46,070 nucleotides of DNA from a bacterium (GCA_024231375.1 JAAEQP010001230.1:1-46070), one strand, 5' to 3'; shown: positions 8,402-17,849, counted from the first letter of the stretch. The notes: generated from the sequence alone by a model not told the origin. Numbers and translations are program-made.

Positions 8402-8428
8402 GTCGGCCCATTCTCCGCTGTGGCCGGT

Positions 8429-8481
8429 CGCGGCCTCTTGGCCGCGCTCTGACCGCGCCACATCCGTGACCGCGAGGTCAC
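8429..8481. repeat. Two short perfect palindromes in a gene-free stretch
   Basis: CGCGGCC-TCTT-GGCCGCG (8429-8446) and GTGACC-GCGA-GGTCAC (8466-8481) follow the 24-bp inverted repeat within 80 bases. Both have 4-base loops. The stretch 8255-8631 contains no convincing gene; it is made of repeat material (8332-8481) and about 150 bases (8482-8631) in which I see nothing recognisable. Confidence 0.6.
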
Positions 8482-8631
8482 GCCACGACCGTCAGGTCTC
8501 CATCTACGTGAATCCGTGGTTGAGCGAGACCGGATCCCAACGCCTTCGGACTACCCGCCACCCGGTCCGGGCCTTTCGTACGAGACGGCGGTTCACCGGG
8601 GCCGGAATCGATGGGATGGGGCGCTAAAATA

Positions 8632-9289
8632 GGTTACTGTCCCCATTTGTTCATTCACCATTTGTTTCAATTCTTCCCCATTTCTTTCTCCTTGCGTAGC
8701 TCAAGCAGAGAAAGCGTTCGCCCGGAGGGATTCTGGTTCCTGACTATCGAGCACTTCCACACGGATCCGTCCTCCAGCAAGACCCGCAGGTCGTATATGC
8801 CGTATCCGTACTCCATCAGTTTGATCTCAGCGACTTCTGCGAACTGCACTCCGCGAAGCTTCTGAAGCTCCTGGACATTCGGGCCTGAGCCCAGTCCTTC
8901 GGTCACCACTGGCATTCCGCCGCTCTCGAAGGTTCTGAGCACATCGTCAACGTGCCGAAACACTGACCTGTACGCCAGGCGGCCATGCACTCGAACACAA
9001 CCAAGAGCAAGCCCCGCGAGCGAGATGAGACAAGCGAAGACGATTCGCGCCATACGAGTACGGCGGTGGCCAGACCATCCGATCATGATGACGCCACCGA
9101 CGATCAGAACAGTTGGCACCAAGTCTAGAAAGCCAATGGGAAGCATGTTCGTCCTCTCCTGTCAGTGGCCCGGAGGCGGTCTCTGAGCCGGCAATGCACT
9201 GCCGCACACCATGCATCTGTCGAGCAGTGCAACCCGCACTGGCAGAGTCCGCGAAGTGTGAACAAATGGAACAAATGGGGACAGTAACC
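8632..9289. mobile_element. Inverted-repeat-bounded 658-bp cassette, possible non-autonomous element
   Basis: A 21-bp sequence beginning GGTTACTGTCCCCATTTG at 8632-8652 recurs as its exact complement at 9269-9289, so the segment ends GTTACTG/CAGTAACC on both sides. The trinucleotide ATA flanks it on both sides (8629-8631 and 9290-9292), a possible 3-bp target duplication. The interior carries one minus-strand gene (8667-9146) and no transposase. Subterminal CATTTGTT motifs are repeated near both ends. The GGGGACAGTAACC end resembles palindromes that accompany REP-associated tyrosine transposases, which is recollection, not a search. Either a non-autonomous mobile unit or two palindrome half-sites that happen to flank a gene. 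Confidence 0.55.
8667..9146 (-). CDS. Small membrane protein of unknown function
   Basis: 159 aa. The ATG at 9146 is preceded by AGGAGAGGACGAAC, a good ribosome binding site, which supports a real gene. The N-terminus has two hydrophobic segments (about residues 5-23 and 33-52) separated by a basic loop (HRRTRMAR), then a soluble C-terminal part with VLRTFESGGMPVV, VQFAEVAEIKLMEYG and YDLRVLLEDGSVWKCSIV, which suggests a small beta-rich domain. I do not recognise a family. It lies entirely inside the 21-bp inverted repeats, with its stop 15 bases from the left repeat, so it may be the cargo of that element. Its neighbours offer no functional clue. Confidence 0.6.
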   Translation of the reverse strand: MLPIGFLDLVPTVLIVGGVIMIGWSGHRRTRMARIVFACLISLAGLALGCVRVHGRLAYRSVFRHVDDVLRTFESGGMPVVTEGLGSGPNVQELQKLRGVQFAEVAEIKLMEYGYGIYDLRVLLEDGSVWKCSIVRNQNPSGRTLSLLELRKEKEMGKN

Positions 9290-9367
9290 ATATTTATAAT
9301 CATATCCAGCCATCGTTACCCCGTCGGTGCCCGGTGCCGCAATCCGGCTCAACCGGTTCGTCGCCGT

Positions 9368-9550
9368 TTAAGCGTACGACGTGCTATGTCCATGATAATC
9401 GTTCATGTACACGACGTTCCCCGCGTCATCACAGGCATAGTATAGCACGGCGTTGTCGTAGTCCGTGATGGTCGACAGCCGCACGCCCCGTCGAACCCGT
9501 ACCGCAACCCGATTGATCGAAGCCGGTGGACCACGGAATACACTGACCAC
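9368..9550 (-). pseudogene. RHS/YD-repeat protein fragment
   Basis: The minus-strand reading gives RLSTITDYDNAVLYYA followed by CDDAGNVVYMNDYHGHSTSYA, which has the YD-repeat consensus (a TDYDN turn, then DxxGNVVYMNDYHG) of RHS-family cell-surface toxin scaffolds, and then stops. Upstream of it the frame breaks down; shifting frame at about 9490 recovers a further YGFDGA-like stretch. No start codon with a ribosome site is visible. I read it as a decayed piece of a large RHS gene, related to the smaller piece at 10994-11049. Confidence 0.65.
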
Positions 9551-9649
9551 ACTGAACGACCCCGACCGGGTCCGCCTTCCGTGTGTTCCGAGCGTTCCGT
9601 GGTTGGAGGTCCGGCTCCTATTCGCGCCGATTGCGTCGGTATCTCGCGA

Positions 9650-10909
9650 TTAGTCTGTGGGAAAGACGGTTGAGATCGTCACGTTCTCGCCGTCTGGGGA
9701 GGCTTCGATTCTGCCTGCTTGGACTCGGGTGAGCACAGGATGCACATCATCGACGCCCTGCGAGAGTGACCACACCGTGAACAGGCCGTCCCGCCTGTAC
9801 GTCACCAGGGCAGTCCCGTCGGCGCTGAACGAGTACCTGCAATCATCGTCCCAGGGGAGCGTGACGGCGTCCTGCTCGCTGACGTTCAACCCGGTTCGCC
9901 GCGAGATCCTGAGCGTCTCGGGGGTGAGGCCCCACCAATCCCAGAACACCCAATCGCCCGCTACCTGCACGAACGGTGGTTCTTTCGAGGAGGATCCCTC
10001 TTCCGCATCCCCAGTCGCAGTGATAGACGCCCACGGATTCGCTGTGAGGCGGAGAGACCCGGAGATTGGTTCGGAGACCACTTCAATGGCCGCCACATGG
10101 TAGGGTGGTTCAGCCCCCCCGAACTGCCGTAGAGGCGCGAGCGTCATGTCGCCAGAGGGGCCCCCTGACAAGCCGCTCACTCGTGCAGGGAGAGTGCAAC
10201 GCGCCAGCTCGCTCAAATCGTCAAGGTCCACAAGAAGGCAGACGGCATCCCATCGGGGCACTGCACCCCATTCCCGATTTCTCTGGGGTGCAGATCTGCT
10301 GGCGGCTATGATTGCGAGCCGTCCCTCCGGTCCAAGCGCCTGGGAAACGCTGAACATCAGGAAGCAGTTGTCAACCTGCCTTCTCGCGACTTCCTTGTCC
10401 AAGGCCAAGTCCCACAGGATGAGTTCATGGGCCCAGAGTTTGTGGCACAACAGAAGCCCTGTTCCAGCTATCACGCCGACGGGCTGAATGTAACCGGCAT
10501 CCTCCACCGAGTCCGGCGGCGTTGGCATGACCGAGAGACGCGTCGCGCCGGGTCCCGAAAACCCCAGGGCGTGGATGTGCGCCGTGTGAGGAGTTGGCTT
10601 TCGCGGGGACTCCGCGAACGCAAGTCGACGCGGTGTGCTTCCAGGAAGGATCCGGAGGTACGCCGCGCTTCGCGCCGCTGTGCGGCATTGTTCGCCAGAT
10701 GTGTCCGTCAGGAACAGACAGTACTCCGCGCCAACGGATGCACCCCCTACCATCGACCCCTCTCCGTCCACTCTCAGGTCATAGAGTTCCATCTGGGTTT
10801 TGGCAGCAGGCGGTTCGGCACGGCTACCAGCCTGTGCGAGGCAAAGGGGGACCCCCAAAAGCACTGCAAGAAACTGGCACAGACAACTGGGGAAAGCAGT
10901 CATTCTCAT
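9650..10909 (-). CDS. Exported protein of unknown function, propeller-like
   Basis: 419 aa; the ATG at 10909 follows GGAGGGA by about 5 bases (an alternative ATG is at 10903). Residues ~1-26 form a Sec signal peptide ending LCLAQA. The remainder is rich in short beta-like segments with motifs reminiscent of WD40/TolB-type propellers: LILWDLALDKEVA, CRYSFSADGTALVTYRRDGLFTVWSL and GRIEASPDGENVTI. I do not recognise a specific family. It is flanked at both ends by RHS/YD remnants on the same strand, so it may be a passenger inserted in, or carried by, a former RHS locus; RHS loci commonly carry small immunity or accessory genes, but this protein is large and exported, so an immunity role is not supported directly. 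Confidence 0.6.
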   Translation of the reverse strand: MRMTAFPSCLCQFLAVLLGVPLCLAQAGSRAEPPAAKTQMELYDLRVDGEGSMVGGASVGAEYCLFLTDTSGEQCRTAARSAAYLRILPGSTPRRLAFAESPRKPTPHTAHIHALGFSGPGATRLSVMPTPPDSVEDAGYIQPVGVIAGTGLLLCHKLWAHELILWDLALDKEVARRQVDNCFLMFSVSQALGPEGRLAIIAASRSAPQRNREWGAVPRWDAVCLLVDLDDLSELARCTLPARVSGLSGGPSGDMTLAPLRQFGGAEPPYHVAAIEVVSEPISGSLRLTANPWASITATGDAEEGSSSKEPPFVQVAGDWVFWDWWGLTPETLRISRRTGLNVSEQDAVTLPWDDDCRYSFSADGTALVTYRRDGLFTVWSLSQGVDDVHPVLTRVQAGRIEASPDGENVTISTVFPTD

Positions 10910-10993
10910 TCGTCCCTCCCCAAGACCTTACGTCCCCACGTGGCGATGGTGCTCGACAGGTTCGCGGCCGCTTGCGTCACGCCCCAGGTCAAA

Positions 10994-11049
10994 TCATACT
11001 ATAGCATAGCACGTTGTTGTCATAGTCCGTGATACTCGTCATCTTCCGA
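10994..11049 (-). pseudogene. Second RHS/YD-repeat fragment
   Basis: The minus strand reads RKMTSITDYDNNVLCYSMI and then a stop. Thirteen of these residues line up with the fragment at 9368-9550 (ITDYDN-x-VL-x-Y core), and the DNA is also similar (CGTTGT-GTAGTCCGTGAT against CGTTGT-CATAGTCCGTGAT). It is too short to be a gene. The two fragments bracket the exported 419-aa protein. Confidence 0.55.
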
Positions 11050-11190
11050 TCGGCAGGCTTCCACCGTCTTCAATTCATCTTCCCCATCCTGCGTTATCCA
11101 TGCGAACCCCTCTTCGCTCCAAGCCACTTGCCCCAAACGGCACCGATGGGTCATCATGAGACTGGAACGACGAGCATGGGGGAGAAGACC

Positions 11191-12144
<954 letters not shown>

Positions 12145-12276
12145 CGTCCGGTTTGATCGACTGCGCCTCGGCGGGTCATCGGCATTCCTAAGGACGCGTC
12201 GGGAAACCGTGCCGCTTGCGCGGACTCCGCACGATGCGCTATGGTCAAGCTGTCAAGAGTTAATGGGGAGCCGGTC

Positions 12277-13251
12277 ATGGGTGGGTTTCGCGAAACGATC
12301 AAGGCGGTTGTCGGCAATGTCGAGACGGTCGTGCTCGACAAGACCCCCGTCATCAAGATGGCCCTGGCATCCGTGCTGGCCGGTGGCCACGTGCTACTCG
12401 AGGATGTACCGGGCGTGGCCAAGACCGTGCTCGCCAAGTGCCTGGCCACCTCGAGTGGATGCTCTTTCAGCCGGATTCAATGCACACCCGATCTGCTGCC
12501 CACGGACGTGAGCGGCGTCTCCATCTTCAACCAGAAGACGCAAGAATTCGAGTTCCGCAAAGGACCTGTGTTTTCCCAGATCGTAGTGGCCGATGAAATC
12601 AACCGTGCCACCCCACGCACCCAATCCTCCCTGCTTGAGGCCATGGCCGAAGGGCAGGTGTCCGTCGATGGCACGACCTACACGCTGGAGCCGCCGTTCA
12701 TCGTGTTCGCCACCCAGAATCCCGTCGAGCACGAAGGCACGTTCCCGCTGCCCGAAGCCCAGCTCGACCGGTTCATGATGCGCTTGAGCGTGGGCTATCC
12801 CAGCATCATGGCCGAGAGCGATCTCCTGGAACGCGTTCGCCTGACCCATCCGCTTGCGGCGCTGAAGCCGGTCACCGACGCCGCCAACATCATTCTGATG
12901 CAGGCGGGCGTGCGTGAAATCGTGGTCCACGACAAGGTTCGCGAGTACATGCTCATGCTCGTCAACCGCACCCGCGACTCATCGCACCTTACCCTCGGGG
13001 CGAGCCCCCGCGCATCCATGGCCCTGTTCCGGGCGTGCCAGGCCTATGCGGCCGTGGAGGGGCGAAGCTACGTCATTCCGGACGATGTGAAAGCGCTCGC
13101 GCACCCCGTGCTCGAGCACCGCTTGATTCTGAATCCCGAGAGCAGGCTGCGCCGCGTGACGACGCACAGCATTCTGCGTGATATAATAGGCGAAGTGCCT
13201 GTGCCCACGGGCCGGTCCCAATTCAAGGGTCGGCAAGGGGCCGTTGGCTGA
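12277..13251 (+). CDS. MoxR-family AAA+ ATPase
   Basis: 324 aa from the ATG at 12277 (GGGGAG 8 bases upstream); an ATG at 12241 has no ribosome site. MoxR ATPases are cytoplasmic AAA+ chaperones that help assemble protein complexes, often with von Willebrand A partners. Visible are Walker A in LEDVPGVAKTVLA (Lys49; Ala replaces the usual Gly before Lys), Walker B IVVADEINRA (Asp106-Glu107), the family signature PRTQSSLLEAM, and sensor-1 region FATQNPVEHEGTFPLPEAQLDRFM, followed by an alpha-helical lid with GASPRAS. The usual DUF58/vWA genes are not adjacent; instead a Ser/Thr kinase gene follows on the same strand after 99 bases. Confidence 0.93.
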   Translation: MGGFRETIKAVVGNVETVVLDKTPVIKMALASVLAGGHVLLEDVPGVAKTVLAKCLATSSGCSFSRIQCTPDLLPTDVSGVSIFNQKTQEFEFRKGPVFSQIVVADEINRATPRTQSSLLEAMAEGQVSVDGTTYTLEPPFIVFATQNPVEHEGTFPLPEAQLDRFMMRLSVGYPSIMAESDLLERVRLTHPLAALKPVTDAANIILMQAGVREIVVHDKVREYMLMLVNRTRDSSHLTLGASPRASMALFRACQAYAAVEGRSYVIPDDVKALAHPVLEHRLILNPESRLRRVTTHSILRDIIGEVPVPTGRSQFKGRQGAVG

Positions 13252-13273
13252 TGCTTGGGCGACGGAGCGATGT

Positions 13274-13302
13274 TTTTCCGCTATGCAGCTTTCGGGTACT
13301 AT
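13274..13302 (+). promoter_or_regulatory. Possible sigma70-type promoter for the kinase gene
   Basis: TTTTCC (13274-13279), 17-base spacer, TACTAT (13297-13302), about 48 bases before the kinase start. The -10 matches consensus at five of six positions, the -35 at only three. It would start a transcript covering the kinase and the following L,D-transpeptidase. Confidence 0.3.
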
Positions 13303-13350
13303 CGGGGATAGACACAACATCAAACATGGACCTGACAATCTAGAGACACT

Positions 13351-14295
13351 ATGAAACTCTTCAACCGAAAGAAGGCCAAGGCCGAGTTCGATTCCAACCC
13401 CGACGAAGGGGGCGTCGAGGACGCGACAGATGAGTCCACGCTCGAACTCACGACCGTGGGGCCCTACAAGATCGTCGCGCCCGTCGGACGCGGCGGCATG
13501 GGCACCGTGTACAAGGCCATCGACCCAATCAAAGACAAGACCATTGCCATCAAAGTGCTTGACCGCCGGTACGATGTGGACAAGAAGCGCCGCCGCGGCG
13601 ACTATCTTGGACGCGAGATTCTTGTCGCCGCCCAGCTCTCGCACGAGAACATCATCAAGATGCACGACAAACTGGTCGAGCAGGAAGATGCGGAGGGCAA
13701 CGTCCGCCGCTGTCTCTTGATGGAGTACATTGACGGGCACAATCTGCGCAAACACATTGACGAAAGGGACTTGTCCAACGCCCAGATGCTTCAACTGTGC
13801 GTCAGGCTGTGCCATGGGCTCGACTTTCTGCACCAGAACGGCGTGGTGCACCGCGACATCAAGCCCGAGAACTTCCTGTTCTCGCGCGATCTGAGCCAGG
13901 TGAAGATTGTGGACTTTGGATTGTCGAAATCCTCCGCGACCTGGCGTACGCGCTGGATTCGTGAAGGAGGCGGCGGCACGCGCCGCTACATGTCGCCCGA
14001 GCAGCTTCGCAAAGAGAAACTCGATGCCCGGTCAGACATTTTCTCCTTCGGACTGACCATGTACGAGTTGTTCGCCGGCCGGCATCCGTGCAATGGCAGC
14101 GATTCCTACGAGATTATGAAGCAAATCCGGAGCAAGAAGTACAAGTTTGAAGCGCCATCGAAACACAATGCGAGCATTCCCCCTCAAGTGGATCGTGGCT
14201 GCCTGAAGGCGCTGCGCCGCAAACCGGAACGCCGCTACCAGTCTGTTACCCAAATGCTGTTGGACCTCACCCGTAAGTCGGAGTCTCGAATATAG
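13351..14295 (+). CDS. Serine/threonine protein kinase (Hanks type), soluble
   Basis: 314 aa. A complete eukaryotic-like kinase domain: glycine loop VGRGGMGTVYKA (residues 45-56), ATP-anchoring Lys68 in IAIKVL, catalytic VVHRDIKPENFL (Asp169), metal-binding DFGLSK (Asp188), activation segment GGGTRRYMSPEQL, and the APE-like SPEQ. There is no membrane segment or extracellular sensor domain, unlike PknB-type kinases; only a ~40-residue acidic N-terminal leader precedes the domain. It is followed 2 bases later by a membrane L,D-transpeptidase and then a diguanylate cyclase, so a role in signalling linked to the cell wall is a reasonable inference. The ribosome site (GAGA) is weak. Confidence 0.95.
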   Translation: MKLFNRKKAKAEFDSNPDEGGVEDATDESTLELTTVGPYKIVAPVGRGGMGTVYKAIDPIKDKTIAIKVLDRRYDVDKKRRRGDYLGREILVAAQLSHENIIKMHDKLVEQEDAEGNVRRCLLMEYIDGHNLRKHIDERDLSNAQMLQLCVRLCHGLDFLHQNGVVHRDIKPENFLFSRDLSQVKIVDFGLSKSSATWRTRWIREGGGGTRRYMSPEQLRKEKLDARSDIFSFGLTMYELFAGRHPCNGSDSYEIMKQIRSKKYKFEAPSKHNASIPPQVDRGCLKALRRKPERRYQSVTQMLLDLTRKSESRI

Positions 14296-14297
14296 AT

Positions 14298-15515
14298 ATG
14301 CGGAATCGCAAGAACGACCCCAGCCTTTTCAGAATCATCTTCAGCCTCATCGCCATCGCAACGCTTGTCGTCGGCATCTTCTATGGCGCGCGATGGTTCA
14401 ATCGCGATATCCTGGGTGGTGGCGTCGAAGCCAACGCCCCGGAAACCCTCGAAACGGCCCGCCAACTGCTTCAAGAGAAGCAGTACGATCAGGCGCGCGA
14501 AGCGCTTGAGCCGGTCGTGTCGCGTGCCGAAGACCAAGTGGTACTGGCCGACGCCCTGCTGGCGCTCGCCGAGGTCGAACAGCGGGCCGGGAACATCGAC
14601 GCCGCCCTGGCCGCCCTCCAGCGCGTTACGGAGGATCTCACCGAGTCGCCCCGCCGCCTTGAGGGAGCCCTTCAGTACGCGCGCCTTCTTGACCGAGAGG
14701 GCCGCGTGGACGAAGCGCAGCCCTTCTACCTTCAAGTCCGGGAAAACGCGCCGGCCCCTCTCCGGGCGTGGGCACTAGGCGGGCTTGGCCGTCACCAGAT
14801 GCGCCAAGACAATCCCTGGGAGGCCCGCGAATTGTTAGCGGAAGCCGTGCGCATCGCCGAGTGGGACAGCCCCGCCTGGGCCGACGCGCTGGACGGTTTG
14901 GGCGATGCCAACCTCGCGTTGGTGTTCTCCGTGGCCGAGACGCCCGAGAGCAAAGTCTACACCGTCAAACGGGGCGACAACCTGACCGCCATCGGCATTA
15001 AGCTCAACACCACGCAGGGGTTGCTGACACGCGCCAACAGTCTCAGTGCCGACGCTGTACTCAACCTGAACCAGCGCCTGAAGTACACCCCGAAGGATTT
15101 CCGCGTCGTGATCGAGCGTTCAACCTGCCGTTTGTTCCTTATGGACAACAACGGCGTCTTCAAGCGTTACTTCGTGGGATTGGGCAAGCCCGGGCACGAA
15201 ACCGCCCTCGGAACCTATAAGATCGGCGACAAGCAGAAGGATCCGGTCTGGTACAAGCCGGGCGGAGGGCCCATTCCTCCGGGCGATCCGGGCAACCTGC
15301 TTGGTACCCGGTGGATGCCGCTCGAACCGCTCGAGGAAGGTCTCCCCGGCGACCTGGGCATTCACGGCGCACCCGACCCCGAGACCGTCGGCAAATTCTC
15401 GTCCAACGGGTGTGCCCGAATGGTCATGAGCCAGGTAGAGGAGCTGTACGACTTGGTTGTCCGATCCACGCCCGTGGAGATTGTGGACGTATTCAGACCA
15501 GCCGCCTCCAGCTGA
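14298..15515 (+). CDS. Membrane-anchored TPR-LysM-YkuD L,D-transpeptidase
   Basis: 405 aa. One N-terminal membrane helix (about residues 12-31, IIFSLIAIATLVVGIFYGA) anchors the protein with the rest in the periplasm. Residues ~45-210 are helical and repetitive (ALLALAEVEQRAGNIDAAL, LGGLGRHQMRQD), TPR-like. A LysM domain starts at Lys219 (VYTVKRGDNLTAIGIKLN), which binds peptidoglycan. The YkuD catalytic domain (about 275-400) ends with the HGx..SxGCxR signature, seen as IHGAPDPETVGKFSSNGCAR with His356 and nucleophile Cys372. It cross-links peptidoglycan 3-3 or attaches proteins to it. It starts 2 bases after the kinase stop, so the two are translationally coupled, and the kinase may phosphorylate or regulate it. 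Confidence 0.93.
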   Translation: MRNRKNDPSLFRIIFSLIAIATLVVGIFYGARWFNRDILGGGVEANAPETLETARQLLQEKQYDQAREALEPVVSRAEDQVVLADALLALAEVEQRAGNIDAALAALQRVTEDLTESPRRLEGALQYARLLDREGRVDEAQPFYLQVRENAPAPLRAWALGGLGRHQMRQDNPWEARELLAEAVRIAEWDSPAWADALDGLGDANLALVFSVAETPESKVYTVKRGDNLTAIGIKLNTTQGLLTRANSLSADAVLNLNQRLKYTPKDFRVVIERSTCRLFLMDNNGVFKRYFVGLGKPGHETALGTYKIGDKQKDPVWYKPGGGPIPPGDPGNLLGTRWMPLEPLEEGLPGDLGIHGAPDPETVGKFSSNGCARMVMSQVEELYDLVVRSTPVEIVDVFRPAASS

Positions 15516-15657
15516 GGAGGTCCGGTTCGGGGCCCGCCGGGAATTGCGTTCTCTCTCCCGGTTTCACCTGGTACAACGCTAACGTTTCCTTGACATTGCT
15601 CCGGGGTCGTACGCATAATGCGGCGCCTTGGGGGGAGCCATCGGAGTTGCCGCGACA

Positions 15658-17274
15658 ATGAGCCATAGCGAACTACAATCTATCCTTGAATCGGCCCGCA
15701 CGAATGGGGACGAACAGGCCTTCATCCCCGTCCACGATCCGGCCATCTACTTCATGCTTATCGAAGATGTGGCACAGACCATGCTCCAGGAACCGGCCCC
15801 CGATTTCTTCATGGCCGTTGACGGCGACACCGCCCGGCACGTGAACACAGTCGGCCCCGTTCACAAGGCCACGGCCGCGTGCCACGTTCTTGGGAAATGC
15901 CCCACCCAGTGGAAGGATGCCGGCCACGTCGTCGCGCATGACGCCTCCGAGACCCTCGGGCCCCACGAGCACCTTTTCATGGTGATGTCGTCCACGTTGA
16001 ACGTGGCGTTTCTCGCCATCGCCGACCGGAGCAGCGGGTTCGACGGAGCGTGGACCGGCCACCCCGGCCAAGTCCGCGAGATCGCGAAGACCATCCTCGA
16101 ACGGGCGGGTGCGTCCGAAGACCTCGACACCGTGGGCCTCCCCGACGCCCAGACCGCTGTTGCCTATCCGAGCAAACTCATGGGAATGCTTGCGAATCGT
16201 CTTGTCGCCGACCAGGACGATCTGGCCGTCGACAAACACGACTTGTTGTCCGTGCTGGAGATTCTCAAAGCCATCTCCGCCCGGCGACGCTCCCACGACG
16301 TCTTGTTCGTGTTCGTCGAGAAGATCGCCCGCGTCGTCGATATGGGCCGCTGTTCCGTGGTGCGCATTTGGGGGGACGAAGACACCGCCCACGTGCTCGC
16401 TTCACACGATGACGAACGCATCCGCGACCTGCGTCTCGGGCTCGACAAGTACCCCGAGGTACGCCAGGCCGTCGAAACACTCGGCAGGGTCATCATCAAC
16501 GACGTCGCCCGTGACGATTTGACGCGTCCCTTCGCGGACGAGTTGATAGCGGCCGGCGTCGGGTCGCTGTTGGTCATTCCCATCGTGCTTCTCGACCCCA
16601 ATGTGGGTTCCCTGTTCCTCAGGGCGGCGAGAGGCACGCGCCCCTTTACCCAACGGGAAATCAGCTTCTGCGAGATCGTGGCTGAGGCCGCATCCAACGC
16701 CCTCGAACGCGCCCATCTCTTCGAGTCCATCCAGCGGGCCAACGAACGCCTCGAATTCCTCGCCATCACCGATGGGCTCACGGGTCTGTTCAATCACCGC
16801 CATTTCCGCGAGCGCCTCGACGAAGAGTTCGAACGCGCCCGGCGGTACGATCTGCCCCTGTCGTGTATCATCTTCGACATCGACGATTTCAAGATGATCA
16901 ACGACACCTATGGGCACCTTCAAGGGGACCACATCCTCCAGGAGATCGCCGCGCGGACCCAGAAGTTCATCCGTAGAAGCGACCTCGCCGCGCGGTACGG
17001 GGGGGAGGAGTTCGTCCTCATCATGCCCCAGACCGGAATGGAGGGAGCCGCGGCACACGCCGAGCGGCTTCTTGAAGAACTGAATAGCCGCCCATACAAA
17101 GGGATGCCGCCCGACACCCCCGTCACCGTCAGCATCGGCGTGGGCGTCTTCGACCGCGAAACCATGCTCGACTGCGAGGCCCTGATTCGGACCGCCGACA
17201 GTGCGCTCTACGAAGCGAAACGAGGCGGCAAGAACCGAGTAGCGGTAGGAAACCGGGAAGGAACACCGTCGTGA
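15658..17274 (+). CDS. GAF-GGDEF diguanylate cyclase
   Basis: 538 aa from the ATG at 15658 (GGAG about 12 bases upstream; a TTG at 15628 is the alternative). Makes cyclic di-GMP from two GTP. The C-terminal GGDEF domain is intact: DGLTGLFNHRHF, the metal-binding DIDDFKMINDTYGH, and active-site GGEEF (448-452). An RxxD inhibitory site (Arg439-Asp442, RRSD) lies exactly five residues before it, so product inhibition is expected. Residues ~200-365 look like a GAF sensor (SRSVV-type strands, LLVIPI, FCEIVAEAASNALERA). The first ~200 residues are a domain I cannot place. No membrane segments, so it is cytosolic. The stop overlaps the start of the following lipoprotein gene. Confidence 0.93.
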   Translation: MSHSELQSILESARTNGDEQAFIPVHDPAIYFMLIEDVAQTMLQEPAPDFFMAVDGDTARHVNTVGPVHKATAACHVLGKCPTQWKDAGHVVAHDASETLGPHEHLFMVMSSTLNVAFLAIADRSSGFDGAWTGHPGQVREIAKTILERAGASEDLDTVGLPDAQTAVAYPSKLMGMLANRLVADQDDLAVDKHDLLSVLEILKAISARRRSHDVLFVFVEKIARVVDMGRCSVVRIWGDEDTAHVLASHDDERIRDLRLGLDKYPEVRQAVETLGRVIINDVARDDLTRPFADELIAAGVGSLLVIPIVLLDPNVGSLFLRAARGTRPFTQREISFCEIVAEAASNALERAHLFESIQRANERLEFLAITDGLTGLFNHRHFRERLDEEFERARRYDLPLSCIIFDIDDFKMINDTYGHLQGDHILQEIAARTQKFIRRSDLAARYGGEEFVLIMPQTGMEGAAAHAERLLEELNSRPYKGMPPDTPVTVSIGVGVFDRETMLDCEALIRTADSALYEAKRGGKNRVAVGNREGTPS

Positions 17275-17834
17275 AGCGCTACATCCTAATGCTCACTGTC
17301 CTCGGCTTGACCGCGTCCGGTTGCCACACGTTCGTGCGCATCAAACCAGACTACGCGGAACTGCCCACCGAAAGCCTGCGCACCGTCGCCCTCGAGATCG
17401 AACAGGCCGTACGCGACGGCAACCGCACGCCCGAAATCGCCGACCGCGACGGCATCGTCATCAACTCCGATATCGCGATCCAGGCCCTGCGGACCCGTGC
17501 GGCACGATCCGAACTCGTGGATCAATTCCGCGATTCCGGCTTCGCCTGCGAGCGGCCAAACGGACTTATCGACATCCTCAACAGCAAGGAATACAAGAAT
17601 TCCCGCGGCCGGCACGCCAAAGATCGCGACGCGCTTCTTGTCTACAGCGAGAACCAGGACCGCTGGCGGCTCTACGAGAGCATTCGCAAGGACAGCAACT
17701 TCCCGCCCCGGTCGCTCAGCGCCATTCAGCAGATCTTCTATGAAACGCGTCTTCAGTGCATGAAGAACGGACAGAAGTATGAAGATGCAGCAGGTGAAGT
17801 GGTCGCTGTGAGCGGCGCATCCGAATCCAAGTAG
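17271..17834 (+). CDS. Small lipoprotein of unknown function (possibly DUF1318/YdbL-like)
   Basis: 187 aa, starting with GTG at 17271, so GTGA overlaps the diguanylate cyclase stop; GGGAAGGAAC is a good ribosome site. Residues 1-17 are a lipoprotein signal with the lipobox ASGC and Cys18. After it comes RTVALEIEQAVRDGNRTPEIADRDGIVI, then helical segments, including GLIDILNSKEYKNSRGRHAK and ENQDRWRLYESIRKD. The alternation of short helices recalls the DUF1318/YdbL proteins, but the match is loose. Four-base overlap with the cyclase suggests co-translation, and the lipoprotein could report on the periplasm or outer membrane; that is inference only. Confidence 0.7.
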   Translation: MKRYILMLTVLGLTASGCHTFVRIKPDYAELPTESLRTVALEIEQAVRDGNRTPEIADRDGIVINSDIAIQALRTRAARSELVDQFRDSGFACERPNGLIDILNSKEYKNSRGRHAKDRDALLVYSENQDRWRLYESIRKDSNFPPRSLSAIQQIFYETRLQCMKNGQKYEDAAGEVVAVSGASESK

Positions 17835-17849
17835 CGGAGCGATTCCAAA

